A stretch of DNA of 64,000 nt. Source: Streptomyces rubradiris (GTDB lineage Bacteria; Actinomycetota; Actinomycetes; Streptomycetales; Streptomycetaceae). Positions 55,356-63,291 of this stretch are shown here, in pieces. Location of the stretch: NCBI RefSeq assembly GCF_016860525.1, contig NZ_BNEA01000001.1, positions 62,001 to 126,000 of the forward strand, in the 5' to 3' direction. The position numbers and the translations under genes are program-made. Under the pieces are notes generated by a model. The model worked only from the letters and a program-made list of their open reading frames with translations. It was not told the origin of the DNA and did no database searches. Each line of letters begins with the position of its first letter. Positions within the stretch are counted from its first letter, which is position 1.

Positions 55356-57059
55356 GTGAGTGATCCAGCACCGGGCGGAAGGCGAGCACGCGGTGGAGGA
55401 GTCGCGGGAACGGGGCCGGTCCGGCGCGCGGGACACGGTGAGCGCCTGGTGACGGCGCTGGACCAGCGGCTGCCGGCCGTCGCCGCGGGCCGTGAGTTCC
55501 TGCGCAAGTCCTTCCCCGACCACTGGTCCTTCCTGCTGGGCGAACTGGCGCTGTACAGCCTGCTGGTGCTGGTGCTCACGGGCGTGTGGCTGACGTTCTT
55601 CTTCCACCCGGACATGACGGAACTCCGGTACGCCGGCTCGTACGCGCCGCTGCGCGGCACGATGACCACCGAGGCGTACGCGTCCGTGCTCCACATCACC
55701 TTCGACGTGCGCGGCGGCCTGCTGCTGCGGCAGGCGCACCACTGGGCGTCGCTGGTGTTCGTCGCGGCCATCGGCGTGCACCTGCTGCGGATCTTCCTGA
55801 CCGGCGCGTTCCGCCGGCCCAGGGAGCTGAACTGGACGGTCGGGGTGACGCTGTTCCTGCTCGCCCTGCTGGAGGGCTTCTGCGGCTACTCGCTCCCCGA
55901 CGACCTGCTGTCCGGCACCGGTCTGCGCACCGCGCAGGGCATCGTGCTGTCGGTGCCGATCGTGGGCACGTACCTGTCGTTCCTCCTCTTCGGCGGCCAG
56001 TTCCCGGGACACGAGATCGTCTCCCGGCTGTACGTGACGCACGTCCTGGTGGTCCCCGGCCTGCTGCTGGCGCTGGTGGCGGTGCACCTGACGTACGTCG
56101 TGGTGCACAAGCACACCCAGTGGGCGCGGCCCGGCCGCACCAACCGGAACGTGATCGGCAAGCCGCTGGTGCCGCGGTACACGGCGAAGTCCGCGGGCCT
56201 GTTCCTGATCGTGGCGGGCGTGCTCGCGGCGATGGCGGCGCTGTTCCAGATCAACCCGGTGTGGGACTTCGGACCGTACCGCGCCGACCACGTCTCCCTG
56301 GACTCGCAGCCCGACTGGTACGTGGGCTACCTGGAGGGCGCGCTGCGGCTGATGCCGGCGGCGCAGACGGACGTCGCCGGGCACACCGTCGCCTGGGACG
56401 TGTTCCTGCCCGGGGTCGTACTGCCCGCGGTGCTGTTCCTGGTCCTGTACTCCTATCCGTTCTTCGAGCGGTGGCTCGCCGGTCCCGGGCCGGAGCAGCA
56501 CCTGTGCGACCGGCCGCGCGACCGGCCCGTCCGGACCGCGCTCGGCGCGGCGGCCGTCTCAGCGTACGCGGTGCTGCTCCTGGCCGGCGGGCAGGACGTG
56601 CTGGCCTACGTGTTCGCCCTGCCGGTGGAACTGATCACCCGTGCCCTGCGCGTCGCGCTGTTCGCCGTGCCGTTCGTGGTCTTCCACGCCACCAGACGGG
56701 CGTGTCTCGGGCTCCAGGCGGCCGACCGGCGGCGGCTGCTGACCGGGGAGACGACCGGCGAGGTGCGGCGCACGGCGGGCGGCGGCTACGAGGAGGCGCA
56801 CACCCTGCTGCCCGGCGAGGAGGTCTGCCGCATCCTCGTGCGCGACACGCCCCGGCCCCGGACGGCGGGCGCGGAGGCATGGCGCTGGCTGCGCCGGCAC
56901 CGACTGCGCAACGCCCTCAGCCGCTGGTACTTCGGCCGGCGCGTGGAGCTGCCGGCCACGGCGGGGCAGCGGCGCCAGGTGGCGTATGCGCGGGCCGCGC
57001 CGGGCGAGGGGCCCGAGGAGAAGGCGGCAAAAGCCGTGAGCGAGGAGGAGACGCCATGA
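55356..57059 (+). CDS. Cytochrome b (QcrB-like) subunit
   Basis: 567 aa from GTG 55356, with GGGAGG 8 nt upstream. Eight or nine membrane helices. Haem ligand helices: RQAHHWASLVFVAAIGVHLLRIF and LYVTHVLVVPGLLLALVAVHLTYVVVHKH. The Qo-site motif is PDWY in QPDWYVGYLEG, the Gram-positive variant of PEWY. A 125-residue cytosolic tail is longer than in typical QcrB. No Rieske (QcrA) or c-type cytochrome (QcrC) gene is beside it; instead it overlaps a ferredoxin gene (ATGA). It probably passes electrons between quinol and the iron-sulphur/NrfD partners. Confidence 0.88.
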   Translation: MSDPAPGGRRARGGGVAGTGPVRRAGHGERLVTALDQRLPAVAAGREFLRKSFPDHWSFLLGELALYSLLVLVLTGVWLTFFFHPDMTELRYAGSYAPLRGTMTTEAYASVLHITFDVRGGLLLRQAHHWASLVFVAAIGVHLLRIFLTGAFRRPRELNWTVGVTLFLLALLEGFCGYSLPDDLLSGTGLRTAQGIVLSVPIVGTYLSFLLFGGQFPGHEIVSRLYVTHVLVVPGLLLALVAVHLTYVVVHKHTQWARPGRTNRNVIGKPLVPRYTAKSAGLFLIVAGVLAAMAALFQINPVWDFGPYRADHVSLDSQPDWYVGYLEGALRLMPAAQTDVAGHTVAWDVFLPGVVLPAVLFLVLYSYPFFERWLAGPGPEQHLCDRPRDRPVRTALGAAAVSAYAVLLLAGGQDVLAYVFALPVELITRALRVALFAVPFVVFHATRRACLGLQAADRRRLLTGETTGEVRRTAGGGYEEAHTLLPGEEVCRILVRDTPRPRTAGAEAWRWLRRHRLRNALSRWYFGRRVELPATAGQRRQVAYARAAPGEGPEEKAAKAVSEEETP

Positions 57060-58009
57060 CCGAGGGTGCCGACCGGGGCGGGAACGCGCTGTACGGCCCG
57101 CAGCCGGACGTGTCCGGCGCGGCCGGCTACCCCGACGCCCCGCCGCGCGTGGGCTTCTTCACCGACACCTCCGTGTGCATCGGCTGCAAGGCGTGCGAGG
57201 TGGCGTGCAAGGAGTGGAACGCGATCCCGGAGGACGGCCTGGAACTGACCGGCATGTCCTACGACAACACGCGCGGCCTCGGCGCCGACACCTGGCGGCA
57301 CGTGGCCTTCGTGGAGCAGAGCGGGCCGTCCGGCGGACCGGAGGTGACGGGGGACGTGGACGTGTTCGCCGCCGCGTCCCGCCTCGGCACCGCTGCGGAG
57401 CCCGCCGGACCGGTCCCCCTGGTGTCCCCCGACGGCCGTACCGAGCTGCGCTGGCTGATGTCGTCGGACGTGTGCAAGCACTGCACGCACGCGGGCTGCC
57501 TGGACGTGTGTCCCACGGGGTCGCTGTTCCGCACCGAGTTCGGCACGGTCGTCGTGCAGCAGGACATCTGCAACGGCTGCGGCTACTGCGTGCCCGCGTG
57601 CCCCTACGGCGTCATCGGCCGGCGCGAGGGCGACGGGCGGGTGTGGAAGTGCACGCTGTGCTACGACCGGCTCGGCGTCGGCCTGGAGCCGGCCTGCGCC
57701 AAGTCCTGCCCGACGGACTCCATCCAGTTCGGCCCGCTGGACGAGCTGCGGGAACGGGCGCGGGAGCGGGTGGCGCGGCTGCACGCGGCCGGTGTCACCG
57801 ACGCCCGGCTGTACGGCGAGAGCCCCGAGGACGGGGTGGGCGGCGCCGGGGCGTTCTTCCTGCTGCTGGACGAGCCGGAGGTGTACGGGCTGCCGCCGGA
57901 CCCGCAGGTCACCACCCGGGACCTGCCCGCGATGTGGCGGCACGCCGCCGCGGCCGCGGTGACCCTGGCGGCCCTGGTCCTGGGCAGTTGCGCGAGGAGG
58001 AAACGATGA
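57056..58009 (+). CDS. Four-cluster 4Fe-4S ferredoxin, FdnH/formate-dehydrogenase beta-like
   Basis: 317 aa, ATGA overlap with cytochrome b. Four Cys groups bind four [4Fe-4S] clusters: CIGCKACEVACKEWN (about residue 41), CKHCTHAGCLDVCPTGS (about 138), CNGCGYCVPACPYG (about 172) and CTLCYDR...CAKSCPTDS (about 200-222). A C-terminal membrane helix (AAAAAVTLAALVLGSC, about 297-313) anchors it, as in FdnH. It transfers electrons from the formate dehydrogenase catalytic subunit to a membrane partner. Confidence 0.92.
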   Translation: MTEGADRGGNALYGPQPDVSGAAGYPDAPPRVGFFTDTSVCIGCKACEVACKEWNAIPEDGLELTGMSYDNTRGLGADTWRHVAFVEQSGPSGGPEVTGDVDVFAAASRLGTAAEPAGPVPLVSPDGRTELRWLMSSDVCKHCTHAGCLDVCPTGSLFRTEFGTVVVQQDICNGCGYCVPACPYGVIGRREGDGRVWKCTLCYDRLGVGLEPACAKSCPTDSIQFGPLDELRERARERVARLHAAGVTDARLYGESPEDGVGGAGAFFLLLDEPEVYGLPPDPQVTTRDLPAMWRHAAAAAVTLAALVLGSCARRKR

Positions 58010-59025
58010 GCGGTTCGGACGTCACCCGGGACGGTGTGCGGGGCGCGCGGCCGGGCCGGGACGCGGTGACCGGGGGCCGGGCGGGCCGGCGCGGGCGGCG
58101 CGGTGGCCGGGGTGAGCGGCCGGTGGTGCCGGAGGCGGAGTTCGGGTCGTACTACGGCCTGCCCGTCATCTCCAAGCCGCCGTGGGAGCCGCTGGACATC
58201 GCCGGGTACCTGTACCTCGGCGGGCTGGCCGGGGCGTCCTCGCTGCTGGCGGCCGGGGCCCGGCTGACCGGCCGGCCGGGGCTCGCGGCGCCGGCGCGCA
58301 CGGCCGCCGCCGGGGCGATCTCGCTGTCCCTGGCGGCGCTGGTGCACGACCTGGGGCGGCCGGCCCGGTTCCTGTACATGCTGCGGGTGTGCAAGCCCAC
58401 CTCCCCGATGAGCGTGGGCTCGTGGCTGCTGGCGGCGTACGCGCCGCTGACGCTGACCGCCGCGGCCACCGCGGTGGCGGGCCGGTACCGGCTGCTGGGC
58501 GCGGCCGCCACGGCGGGCGCCGCGGTCCTCGGCCCGGCCGTCGCGACGTACACCGCGGTGCTGCTGTCGGACACGGCGGTGCCGTCCTGGCACGAGGGCC
58601 ACCGGGAACTGCCGTTCGTCTTCGCGGGGTCGGCGGCCGGCGCGGCGGCGGGGCTGGCGCTGGCCGTGGCTCCGGCCGGCCAGGCCGGTCCCGCCCGCCG
58701 GCTCGCCGTCCTCGGTACCGCCCTGGAACTGGGTGCCTTCCACACGATGAAGCGGCGCATGGGTCTGGCCGCGCGGCCCTTCGGGCAGGGCAGGGCGGGG
58801 CTGCTGGTGCGGGCGGCGGAGCTGCTGTCGGCGGGTGGCGCGGTGCTCAGCCTGTGCTCCGCCCGGGACCGGCGCCTGGCCGTGGCGGCCGGAGCCGCGC
58901 TCCTGGCCGGCTCGGCGGCCCTGCGCTTCGGCGTGTTCGACGCCGGGGTGGTGTCGGCGGAGGACCCCGTGTACACGGTCCTCCCGCAGCGGGAACGCCT
59001 GGAGGCGCGCGGGTCGCGGCCCTGA
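58006..59025 (+). CDS. NrfD/PsrC-like polytopic membrane subunit
   Basis: 339 aa with ATGA overlap to the ferredoxin gene. The first 45 residues are Arg/Gly-rich and cytosolic. Eight membrane segments follow (PWEPLDIAGYLYLGGLAGASSLLAAGA, ISLSLAALVHDLGRPARFLYMLRVCKPTSPMSVGSWLL, etc.). HDLGRPARFLYMLRVCKPTSPMSVGSW is the conserved quinone-region signature of the NrfD/PsrC family. It lacks haem and exchanges electrons with quinone. Together with the ferredoxin it forms the membrane arm of an oxidoreductase. Confidence 0.88.
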   Translation: MSGSDVTRDGVRGARPGRDAVTGGRAGRRGRRGGRGERPVVPEAEFGSYYGLPVISKPPWEPLDIAGYLYLGGLAGASSLLAAGARLTGRPGLAAPARTAAAGAISLSLAALVHDLGRPARFLYMLRVCKPTSPMSVGSWLLAAYAPLTLTAAATAVAGRYRLLGAAATAGAAVLGPAVATYTAVLLSDTAVPSWHEGHRELPFVFAGSAAGAAAGLALAVAPAGQAGPARRLAVLGTALELGAFHTMKRRMGLAARPFGQGRAGLLVRAAELLSAGGAVLSLCSARDRRLAVAAGAALLAGSAALRFGVFDAGVVSAEDPVYTVLPQRERLEARGSRP

Positions 59026-59054
59026 CCGGGCCGGACCGGCGCTGGCGGAATCCC

Positions 59055-59107
59055 GTGACTGTCTGTCACTTTCCCCGCTGTCGGCCCGGACCCGCCGTTC
59101 CTAGGCT
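59055..59107 (+). promoter_or_regulatory. Putative promoter of the HD-domain gene
   Basis: The inverted repeat GTGAC-TGTCT-GTCAC (59055-59069) precedes TGTCGG (59079-59084, weak -35) and, 17 nt later, TAGGCT (59102-59107, -10). The repeat is compatible with a Crp/Fnr-like half-site pair, though the spacing is not canonical. Confidence 0.35.
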
Positions 59108-59142
59108 CGCGGTGACCAGTCGCCCGTGAGAGGAACGCACAG

Positions 59143-59928
59143 ATGACCGAGGCACACACCGACGCACGCGATGTCACCCGGCGCACGGTGCTCCAGCGGG
59201 GGGCCGGTGCCGCCGCGGCCGGCGCGGTGACCGCGTTCGCCGGTCCGCCCGCCGCCGCCCACGCCCGGCCGGCCCCGGCCGGCGAGACGCTGCCCGCGAC
59301 GGTGGCCGGGGTCCGCGTCCCCGACAGCGAGGTGGCCCGGCACACCGTGGCCTTCGCACGCGAGGTCAGCTCCCCGTCGCTCTTCAACCACGTGCTGCGC
59401 AGCTATGTCTTCGGCGCCCTGGTGCTCGACCGGCAGGGGGCGCGCTACGACCGGGAACTGGCGTTCGTCGCCGCCGTGCTGCACGACCTCGGGCTGGTGG
59501 AGGCGTTCCAGACCCCGGCCGAGCGCTTCGAGGTCGACGGCGCCGAAGCCGCGCGCCGCTTCCTGCGCCGGCTGGGCGTGCCCGCCGGGCGGGTGGACGT
59601 GGTCTGGGACGCGATCGCCCTGCACACCAGCGCGGGCATCGCGGCCCGCAAGCGGCCGGAGATCGCCCTGGTCTCCGCGGGTTCCGTGCTCGACTTCACG
59701 GGGAACGGGCTGGAGAAGATCCCGTCCGACGCGCTGGCCGAGGTGCTGGACGCTTTCCCCCGGCTGGAGTTCAAGAAGGTCGCGCTGGAGACGATCCTGT
59801 CGCTGTGCCGCACCAAGCCCATGGGAGAGCTGATGCACCCCTTCGCCGAGGTCGGCCGCCGTCACCTGCCCGGCTTCGCGGTGCCCACCGTGGAGGATCT
59901 GCTGGTGAACGCGCCGTTCGCGCAGTGA
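59143..59928 (+). CDS. Tat-exported HD-domain protein
   Basis: 261 aa. The leader TRRTVLQRGAGAAAAGAVTAFAGPPAAAHA is twin-arginine-like. The HD core reads RELAFVAAVLHDLGLVEAF near residue 115 (the His-Asp of the HD motif) with DVVWDAIALHTSAGIAARKRPEIALVSAGSVLDFTG later. It resembles the cyanamide-hydratase-like branch of the HD superfamily, which covers metal-dependent hydrolases. The substrate is unknown. It sits between the FDH-associated membrane genes and the oxidase genes; a functional link is not shown by sequence. Confidence 0.78.
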   Translation: MTEAHTDARDVTRRTVLQRGAGAAAAGAVTAFAGPPAAAHARPAPAGETLPATVAGVRVPDSEVARHTVAFAREVSSPSLFNHVLRSYVFGALVLDRQGARYDRELAFVAAVLHDLGLVEAFQTPAERFEVDGAEAARRFLRRLGVPAGRVDVVWDAIALHTSAGIAARKRPEIALVSAGSVLDFTGNGLEKIPSDALAEVLDAFPRLEFKKVALETILSLCRTKPMGELMHPFAEVGRRHLPGFAVPTVEDLLVNAPFAQ

Positions 59929-60428
59929 GCGTCCCCTGGGCCCGGGGCCGCCGCCCGGGCCTCGCGTTCCTCCCGGTTCACCCACGCCCAGGTGACCACC
60001 GCCGCGGTGACGCCGACCGGCAGCATGCCGGTGATCATGGCGAGGCCCGCCACCGGCCGGCCCGCGGCGACGACGCCGACGGCGGGCAGGTCCAGCAGCG
60101 GCGCCGCGAGGAACAGGTACAGGCACCGGCCGGCGTCGTCCAGCCGGTGCCGGGTGCGGACCAGGACCGGCAGCCAGAACAGCACGGCCGCCGCGAACAG
60201 CAGGGGCTGGGTGACCAGGGCCCCGCCCGGTGGCCGCAGGGCGCCGAGGTCGCCGAGGACCGCCCAGGCGTGCGTCAGCACCAGCAGGGGCAGGGCCACG
60301 GCGGCGGGGACGGCGATCCGCTCCCACAGCGGTGAGCGGCGCAGGGCGTGGACGGCGGCCGGGAGCACGGCGGCGACCAGCAGCGCCGGCCCGGCCGTCG
60401 CCGCGACCGACGTGTGCGCGGGGTGCAC
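59862..60428 (-). CDS. CtaG-like cytochrome oxidase assembly/membrane protein
   Basis: 188 aa from GTG 60428. Five to six membrane helices, with PLWERIAVPAAVALPLLVLTHAW, TQPLLFAAAVLFWLPVLVRTRHRLDDAGRCLYLFLAAPLLDLPAVGVV and GLAMITGMLPVGVTAAVVTWAWVNREEREAR. The final helix and the NREERE tail are typical of actinobacterial CtaG/Caa3-assembly proteins. It probably helps copper insertion or assembly of the CtaD-CoxB pair transcribed just upstream. The stop overlaps the 3' end of the convergent HD gene by 67 nt. Confidence 0.65.
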   Translation of the reverse strand: MHPAHTSVAATAGPALLVAAVLPAAVHALRRSPLWERIAVPAAVALPLLVLTHAWAVLGDLGALRPPGGALVTQPLLFAAAVLFWLPVLVRTRHRLDDAGRCLYLFLAAPLLDLPAVGVVAAGRPVAGLAMITGMLPVGVTAAVVTWAWVNREEREARAAAPGPGDAHCANGAFTSRSSTVGTAKPGR

Positions 60429-60435
60429 GGCACCC

Positions 60436-60795
60436 TCACCTCTCCCGGGCCGTGGTGCCGCGTACCGCGAGCGCGGCCGAGACACCCAGCAGGGGCACGG
60501 CGACGCACAGCAGCCAGTGGCCGTAGACGAAGCCCAGGGCGACCAGCAGCAAGCCGGCCGCGGCGGGCGGCACCGCGCCCGCGCCCCGGTCCGGGACCCG
60601 GTAGCGCACGTGCTGGTCGGGCGCCGAGCGGGAGGACAGCAGCACGGCGCCGGCCGCGAGGGCGAGGACCAGGACGACGCCGCCCCACAGCCAGTACACC
60701 AGCGGGCTCTCGCCGTAGACCGCGAGGACGGCGAGGAGGACGCCGTTGAGCAGCGCCCAGCCCGCGACGACCACGGCGGACGGATGCCGTCTCAT
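60436..60795 (-). CDS. Small membrane subunit of the terminal oxidase cluster
   Basis: 119 aa from ATG 60795, overlapping the CtaD stop (ATGA). Two pairs of membrane helices (AVVVAGWALLNGVLLAVLAVYGESP and LVYWLWGGVVLVLALAAGAVLL; then LLLVALGFVYGHWLLCVAVPLLGVSAALAV). It resembles a small subunit IV/CtaF-like protein in position and topology only. The coupling implies co-assembly with CtaD. Confidence 0.7.
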   Translation of the reverse strand: MRRHPSAVVVAGWALLNGVLLAVLAVYGESPLVYWLWGGVVLVLALAAGAVLLSSRSAPDQHVRYRVPDRGAGAVPPAAAGLLLVALGFVYGHWLLCVAVPLLGVSAALAVRGTTARER

Positions 60796-62450
60796 GCGCG
60801 GCCGCCCTCCCGGTGCTTGAGGTCCAGCAGCGGGGCGAAGCTGGTGACGGGCGGCAGCGGGCGGTCCGCCGGGAAGTTCAGGCGCGGCGGCGGGGACGGG
60901 GCGGCCCACTCCAGGGTGTGCCCGTCCCACGGGTCGTCACCGGCGGGGCGGGCCCGGCCCAGGCGGCGGGCGTGCAGGGTGCGCAGCACGTTGACCACGA
61001 ACACCGCCATGCCGGCGGCGAGGAAGGCCGCGCCGATCCCGGCGAGCAGGTTCAGCGTGCCGAAGCCGTCGAAGGCGGCGTAGGTGGACACCCGGCGCGG
61101 CATGCCGAGGTAGCCGAGGGCGAACATCGGCAGGAAGGTCAGATTGGTGCCGGCGACCAGCAGCCAGAAGTGCAGCCGCCCCATGCCCTCGTCCAGCAGC
61201 ACGCCGGTGACCTTGGGGAACCAGAAGTAGACGGCGGCGAACAGGCCGAAGGCGCTGCCCGCGAAGAGTACGTAGTGCAGGTGGGCCACCACGAAGTAGC
61301 TGTCGGTGACGTGGTAGTCGATCACCGGGGTGCCCACCATGATCCCGGTGAGGCCGCCGATGAGGAACTGCGGGATGAAGGCGAGCGCGAACAGCATCGG
61401 GGTGCGCGGCCGCGGCCGGGCGCCGAGGACGGTGCCGAGCATGCCGAAGTACTCCACGCCGGCGGGGACGAGCAGCGCGATGGAGGTCAGGGAGTAGTAG
61501 TCGTTGGCCGCCTGGCCGGTGGCGAACATGTGGTGTCCCCACACGCTCATGGAGAGGGCGGCGAACACCAGCAGGAACAGCACGGTGCCCCGGTAGCCGA
61601 AGAAGCGGCGCCCGCAGAACACCGCGAGCACCTCGGCGACGGCGGCGAGGTACGGGAAGAACATCACGTACACGACGGGGTGGCCGTAGAACCAGAAGAG
61701 GTGCTGGTAGCCGATGTTCCACGCGTTGGACGCGAAGAGGGAGGCGTCGGCGCGGCCCGCGGCCAGCAGGGTGAGCGCGGCGAGCAGGGCCGGGAAGGCG
61801 CCGATCACCATCAGGCAGGTGGCGATCATGGCCCAGCAGAACACGGGCAGCCGCAGCATGGTCATGCCCCGGGTGCGGCGGCGCAGGATGGTCCACAGCA
61901 CCGCCCAGCCCTGGAGGATCGCCCCGGTGACGGCGAGGCACACGCCCACGATCCACAGGTCGCTGCCGGTGCCCGGGGAGAACTCGGCGTCGGCCAGTGG
62001 CGGGTAGGAGAACCAGCCGGCGGCGTGCGCGCCGGTCGGGGTGGCGAAGCCGGCGAGCAGGGTGAGGGCGCCGAACGCGTAGAGCCAGTAGCCGAGGAGG
62101 GTGAGCCGGGGCAGGGCGATGCCGGGGGCGCCGGTCTGCAACGGCACCAGATAGACGCCGAGGCCCAGCGCGAACGGCGTCATGACCAGGTAGATCATCC
62201 CGGAGCCGTGGACGGTGAAGACCTGGTCGTACAGGTGCGGGCCGAGGAAGGTCTCCTCGGGGCGGGCGAGCTGGGCGCGCATCAGCAGCGCGAGGACGCC
62301 CATGAGCAGCAGGAGGACCAGGGAGGTGCCGGCGGTGAGCAGGCCGACGCGCTTGTGGTCGGTGGTGGAGATCCAGCCGAGCCAGCCGCCCGGCGGGACG
62401 CTCCGGCCGGAGTCGTCCGGCCGGGGCCGGGCGGGTGGCGCGACCGTCAT
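60792..62450 (-). CDS. ctaD: Haem-copper oxidase subunit I (CtaD-like) lacking usual proton-channel residues
   Basis: 552 aa from ATG 62450, coupled to CoxB by ATGA. Twelve or more helices. All metal ligands are present: H81 (TVHGSG), H257 with cross-link Tyr261 (GHPVVY), H306/H307 (WGHHMF) and H390/H392 (VAHLHY). But the residues of both proton channels differ from A-type enzymes: GAPD becomes GAPG (residue 110), FPRLNNLS becomes LPRLTLLG, GHPEVY becomes GHPVVY (residue 259) and the K-channel VPTGIK becomes VPAGVE (residue 333). It reduces O2, or possibly NO, with electrons from the CuA subunit, but may not pump protons in the usual way. Confidence 0.93.
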   Translation of the reverse strand: MTVAPPARPRPDDSGRSVPPGGWLGWISTTDHKRVGLLTAGTSLVLLLLMGVLALLMRAQLARPEETFLGPHLYDQVFTVHGSGMIYLVMTPFALGLGVYLVPLQTGAPGIALPRLTLLGYWLYAFGALTLLAGFATPTGAHAAGWFSYPPLADAEFSPGTGSDLWIVGVCLAVTGAILQGWAVLWTILRRRTRGMTMLRLPVFCWAMIATCLMVIGAFPALLAALTLLAAGRADASLFASNAWNIGYQHLFWFYGHPVVYVMFFPYLAAVAEVLAVFCGRRFFGYRGTVLFLLVFAALSMSVWGHHMFATGQAANDYYSLTSIALLVPAGVEYFGMLGTVLGARPRPRTPMLFALAFIPQFLIGGLTGIMVGTPVIDYHVTDSYFVVAHLHYVLFAGSAFGLFAAVYFWFPKVTGVLLDEGMGRLHFWLLVAGTNLTFLPMFALGYLGMPRRVSTYAAFDGFGTLNLLAGIGAAFLAAGMAVFVVNVLRTLHARRLGRARPAGDDPWDGHTLEWAAPSPPPRLNFPADRPLPPVTSFAPLLDLKHREGGRA

Positions 62451-63088
62451 GCGGTGGCCGTCCCGCCGTGCGCCCAGCGGTCGTACGCGCGCGGCGGCAC
62501 GGCCTTGATCCAGAAGTCCATGGTGTGGTGGCGCCGGCCGCAGAACTCGGCGCACCGGCCGCGCCAGCGGCCCGCCCGGTCCAGGGTGAGGGTGAGGGTG
62601 TTCACGTGGTGCGGGAAGGCGTCGGTCTTGTAGCGCAGGCCGGGTACCCAGAGGGAGTGGACGACGTCCCGGGAGGTGAGCCGGAGCTGGACGGTCCGGC
62701 CGGCCGGCACGACGAGGGTGGGCATGTCGCGGCCCTTGCAGGTGCCGGTGACGCTGCGGTGGGCCGGGGAGCCCGGGTAGCGGAAGGTCCAGCACCACTG
62801 GAAGCCGGTGACGTCGACGCGCAGCGGGCGCGGGCCCGCCGCGGGGTGCTCCCGGTGGTTCTGCCAGGCGGTCCAGGCCACGAGGAAGACCGCGAAGGCG
62901 GCCAGGGCGCCGACGTAGTACGCCTCCAGGCGGGGCCGTTCGGCACGCTCGGCGGCGCGGGCCGGGGGGTGGCCGCCCCGGTGGCGCAGGAGCGTCCAGG
63001 CGAGCAGGCCGAGGACGGCGAGGAACACGGCACCGGCGATGGCCGCCTCCACCGTGAACACCGTGCCGAAGATGTGACGCTGCCTCAC
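62447..63088 (-). CDS. Cytochrome c oxidase subunit II (CuA)
   Basis: 213 aa. Two membrane helices (about 8-33 and 57-77) lead to an extracytoplasmic cupredoxin domain. The CuA site is complete: H144 in VVHSLWVP, then C179-AEF-C183-GRR-H187 and M190. There is no lipobox and no fused cytochrome c domain, unlike the main actinobacterial CtaC. It accepts electrons from a cytochrome c or another partner and passes them to CtaD, whose gene overlaps by 4 nt. Confidence 0.92.
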   Translation of the reverse strand: MRQRHIFGTVFTVEAAIAGAVFLAVLGLLAWTLLRHRGGHPPARAAERAERPRLEAYYVGALAAFAVFLVAWTAWQNHREHPAAGPRPLRVDVTGFQWCWTFRYPGSPAHRSVTGTCKGRDMPTLVVPAGRTVQLRLTSRDVVHSLWVPGLRYKTDAFPHHVNTLTLTLDRAGRWRGRCAEFCGRRHHTMDFWIKAVPPRAYDRWAHGGTATA

Positions 63089-63291
63089 GGCGCCACCGCC
63101 TTGGCCCCGCCGCCCCTGACCGTCATCCGATCGCTCCCGTCACTCGCCCGGAGACCGCGACCAACCGGACATTACGGGCAGCTCGTGCGGTCCTCGTGCC
63201 GACACACCGCAGCGGCACGGTCCCCCGCGGCCGGGATGCCGTACGCGCCGGGCGGCGGGACAATCGAGGCACCCGAGCGGGAGGAGGAGCC
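63089..63291. other. Divergent intergenic region coxB / fdh
   Basis: 203 nt between the two divergently transcribed respiratory genes. It should hold both promoters. I see no clear Fnr, Rex or HypR-type palindrome. The only strong signal is the ribosome site GAGGAGGAG for the formate dehydrogenase. Confidence 0.35.

Noticed and set aside
60792..62450. Main aa3 oxidase ctaD of the organism
   Set aside because: Channel residues are absent and subunit II lacks the usual lipobox and cytochrome c features, so this is an extra oxidase and not the housekeeping one.
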